Assembly: GCA_003508835.1 (NCBI GenBank)
Contig: PUFA01000164.1
Location: 3,969,407 to 4,033,406, forward strand
DNA from: Eonycteris spelaea
Taxonomy: Eukaryota > Chordata > Mammalia > Chiroptera > Pteropodidae
Direction: 5' to 3'
Length of the DNA stretch: 64,000 bases
Shown: piece after piece, positions 1 to 12,864 of the stretch
Position numbering within the stretch: the first letter of the stretch is position 1
Layout of the letters: every line of letters starts with the position of its first letter
Notes under the pieces: generated by a model
Databases searched by the model: none
Seen by the model: the letters and a program-made list of their open reading frames with translations, nothing else
Told to the model about the DNA's origin: nothing
Translations under genes and position numbers: made by a program

Positions 1-3000
1 ATTTCTTTGCAGTCAAAATAGTCTTGTGTCAAAATTTACTTTAAGAAATCAGTTTCTCTGAGGATATTCTAACTACATCTCACTTCTCTGAATCAAATGC
101 ATAATCTAAATATGTTTAATGTTCATAAATAAGTTATATAAAATTAAATTGTTATGCCAGTAAAAATATATGCTTCATATCATGTATATAAATTTGTCAT
201 TTTTAATGCATTGCATTTTGACCTTTGAGATATAATTTCACATTACACAAAAGAATAGGTTCTTCTTTTAAAAATATGAAAATGTTAATACTTCTTAACA
301 CTTTTACATTTTATTAAATATATATTCACCACAGAATTAGCAATAATGTTAATTTCCATAATTGTCTGGCTTTTACAAATTTCAAAATGCTATCATTAAC
401 ATTACCTCAGCGAATTCTTATGACAATTCTCCAATGTAAATTTTGTTATAATTATATTATATTTCTCCCAAAATATTAATAAATGTTTGATGGTAGAGAT
501 ATAGGTAAAAATAGTGATTTTAAAACATACTTTATGTTTTAAAAAGAATGGAGTTCAAAAAATAAAGCTTTTAAGTTGAAAATTAGTATATTGGATTCCT
601 AAAGATAGATATTTTCAGAAAAGTGTCTAAGCTTTGAAAAATAGCACAAGCTTGATATAAATTGGGTATCTGTTTTGTTGTGTTGTGTTAAGATGGAAGA
701 ATTGAGATACAATAAAGGTTACTTTGAAAGGGAGAGGAGGAAGCAAATACAATGTAAGGGTTTAAAATTCAGTAACAGATGTGCCAAAGGTGTCTGCTAC
801 ATCTCCTTCATTATTTAGATTTATTTTGTCTTACAGTTGTCTCACAGTAATCTGTACAGAACTCTATTTTCTATAGATTATAAAATTATTCAGCCATAAA
901 TTTTAAACCCTCTTTTGTATAGCTATGACATGCTGCCTTTCCCTGCCTCATTCGTCTTATGAATACCATTATTCTAATGGTTTGAATTCAGTACATTTTA
1001 TCCAGGCCAGGAATAAATAGATAAATACTCTCATATAAAATTGATACTTAGTTGTCATTTCTAACTAAACTAAAATTCGGTTATTCATGTCAAGCTTTTT
1101 AAATTAATTTCACATTTATTTACGAAGTGTCTACTCTGTGCAAGAGACTGCAAAACTCCAAGGTTCCACATGGCTTACACAGGCAACGTTCCAATTTCCT
1201 AAAACCTCCGAGTCTAAACAACCAGTCCCTATACATCGGAGTTGGTCTACTCAGATTTCAAAATGACTTAATTTTTCCAAACCCACGGATGCACAGGGAT
1301 TATTTACTGTCATTAATACTGATCCCCAACAATGAAATTGAAAGTGGTGAGGGCACAAAGAATATAGATATAAATTTTGTTCAATCATTTAGATTCATTT
1401 TTGTGTTTACATTTTCCTACTATGATAATTTAAAATGTTCCCAGAGCTATAAATCCCAGACTTTCTACTTTCTCCTCCAAGAGGTCCATTTTCCATTGTA
1501 AATTTTCTAACCTATGTACTCTTAAAGGTAGGAGAGCACTGCATATGTAAAAGAAATACTTTCATTCACACTTTCTATATCTCCTCTCTTTCTGACAATA
1601 TCTAAAAATCTAACTGTATTTTACTTAAAACTTTATACTACCTTCAGTTTTATAAGGGGGTTAATTTTCAAAAAATTATTATAATGGTTGCAATATTCAG
1701 CTTCCTTATAATCGAAGTCAATTCTAATCCTGCTATTTACTCACAAGCATATTAATTACTTTTTAAAGTATCATGCTTATAAAGAAGTAAAATATGTCTC
1801 TGTGTAATTTATTCTTTTTCCTAGCAAAAAAACTCATTAGCAGTCATAGGACTCAATAATGTTAATATTCCCAAGATGAATGATACAAAAGATTCATTAT
1901 CTTTAAGTCACACTGGAATCATTGAACTGAATCATTTTATATCATTATAATTATCTTTCAAGCAATGTACTCATATAAATTTAACTAAATGCTTAAGTGG
2001 CCTATTGACCCAAAGGGCACTGCTAGTCTCTTATATAATAATTTAATATATTAATGCCCCCAAAATAATGCATACTTTTTATTGCAAGATTTTCTCTGTT
2101 CTTTTTTTGAATCAAATGGTCATCTAATTCTAATAAAAATAATTAGAATTTTGGAGAAAAAGAGCTTCCTTTCTTCAATAGCTAGTCTTTTTTATATATC
2201 TCTTTCACTTACTATGATCAAGAACTTAGAGGATTCAATCTACATAAGTCTATTTTCTGTATAACTGCAATTTAATAATTTAAGCAAAATACTTCCAACC
2301 AATTTTGGTGAAGCTCTTCCTCATATAAAATATAAAATGGATTCTTTGAAAAAGCATGTGGTTTCTCTACATTGGCTGCACACACAATTTACCAACAGAG
2401 CTTTAAAAAATATTAATGTGTTAACCTCAAACCCATTAATTCCGATTTGCTTAGAGCATTGCCTACTCATCAGGACAATGAAAAATTTTCAAAATGGTTC
2501 TAATGAGCAGCCAAGGACAAGTGGTAGATACTGCTCAGGAGGTATACAAAGGGAAGTCTAAACAAATGGAAACAAGAAAGTCCCTTTAAACTTGTCACAT
2601 TTATTATAATTTATTTTAGTGATGCAGAAAACCTTACAATCATATATGAACCACTTGAGAAAGGCCCCAACGAAGCTTATTATTTTGTTAACTTCTCTAA
2701 TAAGCTCAAAGCAAAAAACTCATAACACTATGAAATATACTGAATTATCCAGCTGTTTCATTTCAACATTAAAAAGAGCTAACAGGATGGCAAAATAATT
2801 GAATATAACTATACCTGGATTGGCATGCTTTTTTGGATTTTGCTTAAATCATGTATATATGTATGTATATTCCATGTGTATATGTGTATATATGTTTCAC
2901 ATATATAAAAGAGTTCAATATGATTAATATTAACATGATTATATGTTAAATATAATCTTAGATCACTACATTTTAACCAAAAGATTTTCTAGAGCTCATG

Positions 3001-3727
3001 AAATCTGATGAATTGAACTTCTTGGATACTGATTCAAATCGTTGTATGATCCATCTAGCTGATTACTACTCAAAAAAAAAAAACTGAATTTATTATGCAC
3101 TGATTAAATTGATCCTTTCAAGTTATAATTTCAATTTTATTTTAATAACTACAGAAGAATAAAAATATCTCATATATATGAATCTATGACCCCCTGAAAA
3201 TAGCAGCATAATTTAAATAATTAAATTGGTGAGTTAACTAAAGAACAATTATACACTCCACAATATAAAATGTTAATATTATTTAATTAAAATGAATTGT
3301 GAATGATGGTATTACATAATCTTTATAATATTAATCATGATGTTTTCTTTTCATCTGTATTATACAAGGTAATTAATCTTTAGTCTGGTATGTTATTTAC
3401 TAGAACTTAAAAATGCAAAGTATCTCATATAAATTAAAATTGTTTAAGTTTGTTTATTAGGGAAAAAACTTGTTCGTTGTATTTCCTTTTTTAAAAAATT
3501 ATTATTTTTATTCATTTAACATTTTCTTGTTAGAAGAAAATTGTACCAACTTTTACCAAAAACACCAGAGCTCTTTAGATGAGGATTCTTCTTTAGTTTC
3601 ATAGTGTGATAAGTTCAATATGTAAAGAAAATAACAATCTTAAAACTTGAAATTATTTATTTCTAAATATACCAAAAGTCCCCTTAAATGAAGTATATAC
3701 AGAGGTAGTTCACTTTAAGAACAGATG
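1..3727. other. AT-rich unique DNA, no gene
   Basis: No gene or well-defined repeat is recognised. Stop codons are frequent in all frames. The only long frame (1127-1501, 124 codons) has no splice context or recognisable domain. A MIR- or L2-like scrap may lie near 1113-1165. A TA/TATG-rich tract lies at 2850-2907. Confidence 0.6.
2850..2907. repeat. TATG/TA-rich simple repeat
   Basis: Imperfect alternation of ATGTATAT, GTATGTATAT and GTGTATATATG-like units. This is simple-sequence DNA with no sign of function. Confidence 0.7.
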
Positions 3728-3910
3728 AACAGATTTGGCTCTGGGTATTTTAAGTCCTTAGCCATTTACTTCTCTCTCATCACTTTCATGTTCTTACCTT
3801 TATTATTAATAAATAGTACATATGAAATTATATTATTTAAAGGTATGTGAGGAAGAAATATAATAAATAAGCAGTGTCTGGCATATAGAAAACATTCGAA
3901 TTCAAACAAA
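3728..3910 (+). repeat. MIR SINE remnant, sense
   Basis: A degraded copy. The middle (TTTACTTCTCTCTCATCAC, then TAATAAATAGTACATA) parallels the MIR core region of TTACTTAACCTCTCTG followed by GGATAATAATAGTACCTA. The end GCAGTGTCTGGCATATAG matches the MIR signature CAGTGCCTGGCACATAG. MIRs are tRNA-derived CORE-SINEs mobilised by L2 early in mammalian history, and are inert. Confidence 0.6.
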
Positions 3911-4493
3911 TTCAAATATTAGTATGTTTGTTGAATGAACTAATTTCATTATTGAATATGGTAATGACTTGTCCATGGGCGAACCTAGTCAAATCCTCTT
4001 CATGAGTATTCTTCAAACAATCTGGTCAGTAGTTGTTCCTCATCGGATTATAAATATAAGAAAAGGAGAAGATGCCCGTGATGTTGAAAATTGCATATGA
4101 AGCAATATTTTAAGCATGGTAGGCTTGTGTAAGATTTTTTTTTAATTGGAAAATGAGAAAAATTAAGCCCAAGAAGAATCTGTATGTGTACATTAGCAGG
4201 AATTCAAATGAATGATCTGATTGCTAGTCAAACTGAATTTTTAAATTTGTTCAAAGGTAAATAGGTTTACAAGATTTAGGGAACTGAAATATACTGAATA
4301 AAACTTGTTTTGACTATAAGCCATATGTACAATAAAACACAAGAACCCTAGAAATTCTGTTTCTTAACTGAGTTCCTATTTTAATTTTTAGAGATGATGA
4401 CAAAGTGATTGAAAAAAGCATTACTTCAGCCTTCCATAACATAAAATAAAATGTATTTTTACTTTTATTTTATGTCCTACTTTTATATCTCCA

Positions 4494-4545
4494 AATATAT
4501 ATATATAATATATATACACACATATATATGTATGTATGTTTATAT
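4494..4545. repeat. (TA)n / TATG microsatellite
   Basis: An ATATAT run, a short ACACAC step, then TATGTATGTATG-like units. Confidence 0.8.
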
Positions 4546-6107
4546 AACATTTGTGATTCAAGAAGATTATGGTTATTAAGCAAAACTATTCCTTTAGACT
4601 GAAATAAAAAAGCCTGAATTAGTGAAGTCAGCTGAACTTTTCTGACTTAGAAAACTTAAAAATAGCGATTCAGTCATTAAAGTTAACTTGGTGTCCATGA
4701 TTAGAGAAAAATTCAATCATTACCAAAGTGCCAGCCCTGCAGGATATACACTGAAACATGTTTTTAAAATTTACTTGTTTCACTTTCCATTGTCTTTAGA
4801 TTTATCTCACAAAGATAATCTACACTTTTCACCATTATCTGAAATTCTACCTAAATGTGCATTATGAATTGTTTCTGGAAATGTGAACCTAAAAACATAT
4901 GATGAAATGCTGAATAATTAATAACAAAAATTATTCTACTATTTCTTACTTCATCAAAATATACAGAACTATTTAAAAATTCCAGTCTAATTAATGAATC
5001 TTGCTACCTGGCTTTAAAACCTCCATTCATTTAATTGATGTATAATTGGTGAAAATGACAATATCTAAAAGTATTTCTAAAAATATTGCCACATGGCAAC
5101 AACTATTATTATGAAATGATCCAGAATAACTTGTACTATCATATTGGAGTTGGCTGAAATCCAATGACTGTCAAGAGTCATAAGAAGCTACAATAAACCA
5201 TGTTTCCCATAGGTAATCATTGTCTCAGTATAAATGTACATTTACAATAAAGTTTATAAAAATATACAGAATGTATTTAAAATTGATCTAAAGAGGTTTA
5301 TGATACGTGGCAAGAAAAAAACATTTATATGATTCGATAGAGTGTATCAATTATAGAAAATAAATGACAGTATTTGGTTTTGATTTGTCACTAACTCTTA
5401 AATCCTCTAGTGACAAAATTGCTAATGAAATACTTGTCAGCATACACTATGTTAGACTTTTAAATACAACTCATAAATATTCAAGTATTCTTTAGTAATC
5501 TTTAAAGATTATCAAGAAAAGTTTTATACAAATTGCATAATCACGTACACACTCACACATGTCCTTGAGAGACAGAAGGTTTAGACATATTATTTATCAT
5601 TGTTCATTATTTATTCAAGGCCACTAGATAGCTCTGCACTGAGCAGAATTATAAACAAAACTCTTAGACTATATCAAAGGTAAAATTCAATCATCCTATT
5701 AGGTATTTAAAAATCTGAAAAGTATTGCTTAGTAACTAGTTTGCAAATAGTTTCTATTTATTGAATTCAACAAGTTATTGTAAAATAAGTGTTATAAAAT
5801 ACTCTCGTTTTAATTTTATCTCTACATTACTGATCAATACCTTGCTTGAGACAAAGTCCAAGTTACTTTCTATTTTTCATCTCTTGAACAAGACTAATAA
5901 GTAGTGGATGTAAATAAATATTGGCCAATTTAAATAAATATACTTAATAAAAAAATAATTTATTCCAGCTTTAATATTCAAATCTGAGTTCATGGAAAAT
6001 GTCTAGAGAATATATAGTCTCAATGTATATATTGTGCATGTAGATACAAAGTTTGCTCTGCCATATTACTGTCTACTTTCAAAATTATTCAAAATTATAT
6101 ATTTTTT

Positions 6108-6167
6108 TAACTTTTTAAAGATATATTTATTTAACTTTTTAAAGATATATTTATTTAACTTTTTAAA
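6108..6167. repeat. 24-bp tandem repeat, 2.5 copies
   Basis: The unit starts TAACTTTTTAAAGATA and ends TTTATT. It occurs at 6108-6131 and identically at 6132-6155, with a 12-base third copy at 6156-6167. Identity between copies suggests recent slippage or duplication. Confidence 0.9.
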
Positions 6168-8261
6168 TCTAATTTTACCTTAGGGCATCTCTACAAATAC
6201 TTCTCTGATATGGTTACTTAGAGAAAAATGCCCCACATAAATTTCTTTACATAAAATTGCTTTGCACTTTTTTAAAAGGTAATGTTAATATATTAGCATC
6301 AAGTATTAAAGATTTACTTTTATAATCTTTTCATTATAAATAGCCAATTTTAGAAAGTTTAATTATAATATAATGGAAGGTTAGTTTCTATTTTTAAAAA
6401 CTAGATTTTATTCTGCATGTTTTTTCTCATTTTTCTAATTTAATAGCATTTTTCTAGTGGTCGTGATCACATAAAATATGTCTACTTTGAGTTTATTCAC
6501 TAATTCGTTCCTTTGTTTTAGTCTTTGATTTTGTTTTACTTTACTCAGAGCTATTTGCTCATTCTTAAGAAATTTATTACTCTTGAAAATAATCAGACTA
6601 GTATTTAAGGCAATCGATGTGTTAATCAACCTTGCTTCAAATAATGAAACTAACTACTAGTTAGACCAATTTTACCAGGAGCTAGAGGTTTTAATATGAC
6701 ATTAATTAAAGAAAACTAAAGGAAAAGAAACATATATTTATGTTAATTCATATTTTCAATTCAAATGGTGACTGACAACTGTGATTCTGTAATACATATT
6801 GACATCTAAAAATGTTATTATTTCATTGGTCTAATTATAATAATTTAATATTAAGCATGTACATAAACATTAAAATGAAAAAAAGCTAATGATACACAGT
6901 TATAAGAAATTACTTTTAATATTAAGATATGAAGTTTTTAATAAAAAGAAGTTTTTAGACATGCCTAAATCTTCATTTTAGGTGATTTTGAGTAACTTTA
7001 ATATGCTTTGCTCTTAGGTATTCATTGAGAATCAAAAGTATTAATTAAAAGTATTAAAACTTATGTGTGACATGTAAGTGTTGAAAAGGAGACTGTTTTA
7101 TCTCTGATTTATATTTCATATTAATGAGCAAGCTGATAATATAAGTTAAGGACATAAATGAAATAATTAATTTCTTTACAAGGGACTTTAAAAAGTTAGT
7201 TTACTGATATTCAGAATTAATAATTAAATAGAACATAGAACAAAATAAAGTTGTTATTATTTTAAGAAATATTGTTAGCACATATGCATTGATAAAATGT
7301 TTAATAATATCCCATTTCAAATTATATAAAATTAGCAATGCATATCCTATATAAAATCATAGACCATTATTTAAGATTTTTATTTTTAAATGTTTCCTTG
7401 ACATGTCCCTCTTGCTGATTCTAATATTATAAATTACCAAAATATACATAAGTATAGCATCAAATGAAGCTCATTGAGTTAATCATCAGATATTTATAAA
7501 GCTGTGGTATTATGCTGTCATTTATCTCTTCTTGTGACAACTATTGTTGCAAGTTACAGGAGGAGTATAAAAAAGCAAGGAATTCTCAAGCCTTTAGGCA
7601 AAAGAAAGAAAGAGGTCTATAAATTTAACAGAACAACTTTTACGGTTTATATCAGCCATAAAGGGATGACTAAATTGAGACAAGAATGAGCCAGAATCAT
7701 TTATCCTTCTCTGTCAACTCTCTCTGGGACTCTTTCTTCTTTCCTCAATTGATTAGTCTATTGCTTTCTTCTTATAGGTTGGAAACAGAAAGAGAACCTT
7801 TAGACATGAGAAATTTGGAGTTTATTTTAACTTCAGACTGAGAGAAAAGAAAGAGTCTGAGTTCTGAGTTCAGGAGCTGGTGGAGTTGATCTTCTACAAT
7901 CCCCTTCCCCAACACTAAATAAGATCCTAAAACTTGGCCATATTTTTCAATGTTCTCTTTTTACAGGAACTTAGTATAAAGTGAGAGACAGCTGAGTCAT
8001 TGTTTAGGAGGAACCAACATTAGAGACATTTTGTAGTCTTATTATTATTTAAAAATTGTTACCTTAACACTTACATCTCCTATATGTAAATTAATGCTTA
8101 TCCCCTGAAACCAGTTATCTTAAAATGCATTTATTCCAGATGTCTCCATAGCTCAAAATAATTTGAATAATTTTTCAAGAGTGATTGAAAATAAATCCAT
8201 TTGTTCCTGCAGCATAACTCATGGGCATATCTTTCATGAATTCTCACTTGCACATTCTTTG

Positions 8262-8335
8262 TACAGGGTTGCTGTGCTTAGAAGCAAGTCTGGCACATAA
8301 TAGGTAATTAGTTATTACTTTTTGAAAGAATAATT
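8262..8335 (+). repeat. MIR/L2-type 3' tail remnant
   Basis: GTGCTTAGAAGCAAGTCTGG then CACATAATAGG resembles the shared MIR/L2 3' end (GCTTAGAACAGTGCCTGGCACATAGTAGG). It is too short to separate MIR from L2. Confidence 0.5.
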
Positions 8336-8454
8336 GTAAGGAAAATGGGCTTTGGTATCAAAAACCTATCTAATTTATTCTTAATTTTGCAAATTAATCA
8401 GTTTTTTTTTTAACTTGAGTTTGCACATTCGACTAGAGGTGTAAATATTTTGTG

Positions 8455-8516
8455 AATTAAAAGTATATATATATATATTACTTTTAATTTTAAGATATAT
8501 ATATATATCTTAAAAT
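8455..8516. repeat. Two overlapping AT palindromes
   Basis: Arms AATTAAAAGTA (8455-8465) and TACTTTTAATT (8479-8489) flank a TA-alternating loop. Overlapping the second arm, 8487-8516 is a perfect 30-bp palindrome: ATTTTAAG, a TA run, CTTAAAAT. Both could extrude as cruciforms or arise from template switching in a (TA)n tract. Confidence 0.9.
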
Positions 8517-8813
8517 ATGTCTAGGACACAGTAGAAATTCAATGAGAAACAAATAGTGTGTTTTGTTTACATTTGGAGTAGAATAGGATAGAGAAGAGTA
8601 GATACATCCTTGTTTGTATCTTTCATAAACTAGTATATTTCACCTTTCTTAAACATAGGCATATGTGGATTGGGAAGCAAAGAAATAATAGTAATTTCCT
8701 TAGGGAATTATTTCTAGGGGAATAATAATAATTTGGAAGAATATTATGCTTTCAAGAATTAATGCTTATCATTTTTAAGATATTAACCATAGATAAATGA
8801 ATGATTTTGCAGA

Positions 8814-8881
8814 TGATAGATAGGTAGGTAGACAGATATTCCAATACAGATAGCAATTTAAGTAAATAATAATAATAATAT
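8814..8881. repeat. GATA/GGTA and AAT short tandem tracts
   Basis: GATAGATAGGTAGGTAGACAG-like DNA at about 8814-8836 and (AAT)5 at about 8866-8881, separated by non-repetitive DNA. Confidence 0.7.
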
Positions 8882-9068
8882 CAGATTCAAAACCTCATAG
8901 TACAGTAAAAAAAGTTTTAAAATCTTTATTTTTTAAATAAAGTTATGATATTAGACACACAAGAGAGATACTCGGCAGTAATAACATCTTAAACACATGC
9001 AAAAGCAATGAAAGTTCCTCTGAGAGGTTATCAGTAATTATAATATAATGTTTAAATTGAACCTAAAC

Positions 9069-9721
9069 TGTATTTTAGAGTGACTGATATTGTGGTGTTC
9101 AAGAGTTTGGTATCTGGGATCTTTACCTTCTGATACTACTCCTGAATAGCCTACCTGATAATGGCAAAAGGAATTTTGCAGATGTGTTAAAGGTAAGGAC
9201 CTTGAGATGGAGAGATTATCCTGGATTACCTGCATGGTTCCAATTTTATCACATGAGTTCGTAAATGAAGAAAACCTTTCCCAACTAAAGGCAGAAAGAT
9301 GTCATGGAAAATGTAGGAAGAGGAGAATTCAAAGCCTAAGAAAATTTCAAACTACTGTTGATGGTTCTGAAGATGAAGGAAATGGGTCATAGACAAAGAA
9401 TGTCGGCAGCCTCTGGAGGCTGAGAAAGACCTCAGCCCTACAAAGCAGGAAGAAAACAGAGATGTCACCTTTACAACACAACATACTGAAATCAGCTAAC
9501 AACCTAAACGAACAAGGAAACATATTTTCTCTTAGAGATCGCCTCAAAAGAATGCAGCCCTGCTAACACCTTGACTTCTACCCGGAGAGACTCAGAGTAG
9601 GGAAACTAGCTGAACCTACCTAATTTCTGGCCTACTGAAACTGTGAGATAATAAATCTATGTTGTCTTAAGACATTAAATTTGCTGTAATTTGCTCTGGC
9701 AGCAACAGAAAACTAATAAAG
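9069..9721 (+). mobile_element. MLT1-like MaLR solo LTR
   Basis: The order of motifs follows the MLT1 LTR consensus: TTTTGCAGATGTGTTAAAGG, CTTGAGATGGAGAGATTATC, GCAGCCTCTGGAGGCTGAGA, GCAGCCCTGCTAACACCTTG, AACTGTGAGATAATAAATCT, and a 3' end near TTTGCTGTAATTTGCTC, GCAGCAACAGAAAACTAATA. AATAAA within that block is the LTR polyadenylation signal. No internal region or second LTR is nearby, so it is a solo LTR of an ERVL-MaLR element. The 5' edge is uncertain by about 50 bases. Small frames on both strands inside it are not genes. Confidence 0.8.
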
Positions 9722-10209
9722 GCATAACAAAGAAATCGGATAATTACATACTTCTATACCTTTTATTTGCTTTCTTTCAGATTCTTCCATTATAAACAAC
9801 AGAAACATGTTAATAATTCTGTAACTTTTCTCAGTTAGCAAAATGACAACTCAGTGTGAAATGTTAATGTAATGTTTATTTTAAGGCAAAAAAGTTTTAA
9901 AATATTATATAACGATAGCATATATATTTCATATTTTTATGTTACTGCATAAATCAAATTTAGAGTTAGAGGTAAGTTTCTGAAAATTAAACACAATTGC
10001 TTACATGCAAATTAAGAAACCACATCATTAGTTGAGCATTTTTTGTTGTTGTTTTAAATTTGAAATTATGTCAAGAGTGATTTCCATTTAATTAACTAGT
10101 AAAGCATTCAAGGAACTGTGAGACCAATGTTTGTGAAGTCCATCATTGTGGATGTTGAGGTTCCCAGGTTTAAAAAAGAATAATGGATGAAAAAGAAAGT
10201 TACGATTAA

Positions 10210-10385
10210 GTGAGTGAAGTCAACAACTACTTACAATGTGGCAAACACTGCTTAATTCTCACAGCATAGAGACTTAGTTACAAAAAGCTTATGGTAGGCA
10301 ACGTGTCCTGAATCATACAACTATTATGTGGTAGAAATGGGATTCAAACTCTTTTCAAAGCCCTAACACTTATTTTCTACCCTCA
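10210..10385 (-). repeat. MIR SINE, antisense
   Basis: Read on the plus strand: AATGTGGCAAACACTGC, TAATTCTCACAGC, then CATACAACTATTATGTGG and AATGGGATTCAAACTC. This is the reverse of the MIR core (GTGCCAGGCACTG, AATCCTCACAAC, TCACACAGCTAGTAAGTGG, GGGATTCAAACCC). Confidence 0.75.
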
Positions 10386-10964
10386 CTAAAAAACAAAAAG
10401 TCCTGAAATTTCTATGAGTAGCAACAATAAAAAGGGAGCACAATGAAATGTAATCCAGTGATATGGAGTTTATGAAAGTGCCTGCTGCAAGGCTGAATGT
10501 AAAATGAATATGTACTTTCTTCTTAAATACTTACCTGAATGCTTTATAGATACCAATTTTTCTTTTCTCATTTACCAATAGGTAGATAGGTGTTTTTGAT
10601 TTCTACTTGGCAACTTAATGCATTATGGAAGTATAAATAGAATAAAATATTAAACCGCTATCTATTAATTATTTTCAGGTATATGAAGGATTTCCTTGGT
10701 ATAGGTATGTATGTTAGTATTCATATTCTATCGTATTCCAAATTTTGTTCTATGCTGCAAGTTGGCATATCAAATGCCATTCTCAGTTTCCACTGAATAG
10801 TCAGCATTGTTTGTGCCATTTTTTCGAGAGGAAAAAATATGCATTCTGATCAAAGTGTTACATATGAATTAAGTTATTAATTACTTGTTCTTTTGTTCAA
10901 TGACTGTAAAACATAATTTATGCTACCAAATAAGTTACATTTTCTTCTGAAGTAGAAACATAGA

Positions 10965-11125
10965 ATCGAAAAATTAGAATACATTTTACGACATCTAGTT
11001 TAACTTCCATATTCCATAGGTGGAGTATTTGAGTCCAAGATAATAAATGATTTGCCTAGAGTTTTAGTGCATACTAAGAAATATGATATGGTTAGGATCA
11101 TAACTAAGGATCCCTAAGTTCACAT
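10965..11125. repeat. Possible ancient SINE-like remnant
   Basis: GACATCTAGTTTAACTTCC, GGTGGAGTATTTGAGTCC and GATTTGCCTAGAGTTTTAG resemble the old mammalian motif series ATCTAGTCCAACCCCC, GATGAGGAAACTGAGGCCC, GACTTGCCCAAGGTCAC. Divergence is heavy and no family can be named. Confidence 0.35.
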
Positions 11126-11619
11126 TTCATATGGATATATAATTAATAGAGTGAAAACATTAATGTTACAAAGAAAGGTGCTGGTATGTATAGAAATTCA
11201 TTAAATACATGTTTAACAGTAAATGAGGTCAAAAAGATCTGCTAGTTTAAAAATACCATTTAAGGTATTTTTCTACCTAACTATACCATAACCATTACAT
11301 TGTTAAAGTTATGTTTTTTCTGAACTATTCATGATAAGTTTTATTTTTCTGATTTTTTATGTCTTTCTTTCTCACTAAGATCTACCAATAATTCACATCT
11401 TAGTTCACTTTCCTCTCCTCACTTGTCTCAGCAGGGTTAGGATATAAAAGTAACATTTTATCTTCCTGCAGTGTGCAATATTTCATTTTGTAATTTTTCA
11501 AAAAAGATACCTTAAAAAAATTCAGTATACTTGACAGAATGAATTTTGTCCCCAGCCTATAAGGACCATATACTTGTAAATAACAGATAGTTTTCAAAAG
11601 AATTTTCATTTCATTTCAC

Positions 11620-11840
11620 ATTATTTCATTTAATTTTTCCATCAATCTGTAAAGATAGGCAAGACAGGTTTTATTATCTTTTTTTTTTTTCCATTAATCA
11701 GAAAACTTGGCCTTAGAAGGTCAAATGACTTGCCCATGGTCACACTAGTACTGAGTAGTTGAGCTGACTATAAACCTAAGATTTCTATTATCTAAGAGTA
11801 TTCTTACTAGAGCTTATTGAGATCATCATTACTACTTTAT
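11620..11840 (-). repeat. MIR SINE, antisense
   Basis: The plus strand shows TTATTTCATTTAATTTTTCC, GCAAGACAGGTTTTATTATC, CCTTAGAAGGTCAAATGACT and TGCCCATGGTCACACTAGTA, matching the MIR core in reverse. A T-rich run interrupts the middle. Confidence 0.75.
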
Positions 11841-11946
11841 AATAGCTACCTAGAACATACACTTTAAAATAAATACCCTCTCATCTCATCCACCCCAAGA
11901 AAAAGCCACGCACAAGCCGTTTCCCATTCCTTAAACTCCTATAAAG

Positions 11947-12170
11947 CAGGGATCAGCAAACTACAATACACAGGCCAAATTTGGAGTGCTGCCTATTTTT
12001 TCAAATAAATCTTATTAAAACACAACCACATCCATTCATTTAGATATTTTCTACGGCTATTTTCCCACTATGATGGCATAGCTGAATAGCTAGGACAGAG
12101 ACCACATGGCCTACAAACCCTCCCATGTTTATTGTTTGCCATTGTATTAAACGTTTGCTGACTGCTGCTG
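11947..12170 (+). mobile_element. Non-autonomous hAT-Charlie-type element
   Basis: It starts CAGGGATCAGCAAACT and ends near GTTTGCTGACTGCTGCTG, roughly the inverse of the start. Internal motifs AATAAATCTTATTAAAACAC, TAGGACAGAGACCACATGGC and TGTTTATTGTTTGCC follow a common ~220-bp mammalian hAT MITE (CAGGGGTCGGCAAACT...). No open frame. The family number is not certain. A second copy lies at 33733-33910. No clean 8-bp target duplication is visible here. Confidence 0.7.
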
Positions 12171-12864
12171 TAGAGTACAGAAGCTAAAACATATTTCCTG
12201 TCTCATGTAGCTATTCTTTAAGAAACTGCAGAAATCTCTGGATGAAGATCCCAGGTATTAAAAGGAATAGACTTGACTGGCATGACTCTTCTTTCCTTTC
12301 CTTTCCTGTACTTCCTTCTCCCTACCTATATATAAATCTGGAGTTCCAGTAGTTACTTTATATCTATGAAGTGACAAGCATAAGGACAAATGATGATTTG
12401 GTAGAAGGAAGAAAAGAGCTTGGGTGACTGAATGCATTATGTAGCAACTTCAACAGCAGCCTTGGACTTCCTGGACTTATAAAGAATTCCCTATGTCTTT
12501 AAGACAATATTAGTTTTTTTGTTTGTTTGTTTGATTGTTTGTTTTTGGCAAGAAAAAAAATTTCTAATGGTTGTACCAACATTTACTGGAGCCATAATAA
12601 TGTTAGCTGCTATGTTAATATGGCATTGCTCTAGTGTTAGCATCTTTATAGTTCTATCTACTCTTACTCCATGGGTGATCATACCTAGTCTCATGAAGAC
12701 AGACCCTATTTATAAGTTTATTAATGTTAAATTAATCATAAATCCAATCATATACCTAACTCACTATGCAAAACCTGGTCCTTTTGATTTTTTCATTCCA
12801 CATAATAGTAATTTTCATTTCCAGTTGCTTAAGCCAACAACTTTGGATTCAACTCTTTTCAACC
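12171..12864. other. Non-genic stretch, small simple repeats
   Basis: Contains TTTCCTTTCC units near 12290 and a GTTTGTTTGTTTGATTG tract near 12518. The frame 12519-12962 (147 codons) is the longest in the window but runs from this T/G-rich tract into an L2 and has no recognisable domain. Confidence 0.6.

Larger units (their letters stand above)
3911..8261. other. AT-rich unique DNA, no gene
   Basis: No gene or interspersed repeat could be assigned. It contains a TA/TATG microsatellite at 4494-4545, a 24-bp tandem repeat at 6108-6167, and an L1-like scrap near 5030-5060 too short to call. Confidence 0.55.

Noticed and set aside
1127..1501. 124-codon frame as a gene
   Set aside because: No recognisable domain, no conserved start context, and a possible SINE/LINE scrap at its start. 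Kept only as a low-interest observation.
12519..12790. Nuclear mitochondrial insertion suggested by hydrophobic translation
   Set aside because: No mitochondrial gene could be recognised in any frame; the resemblance is only T-rich composition.
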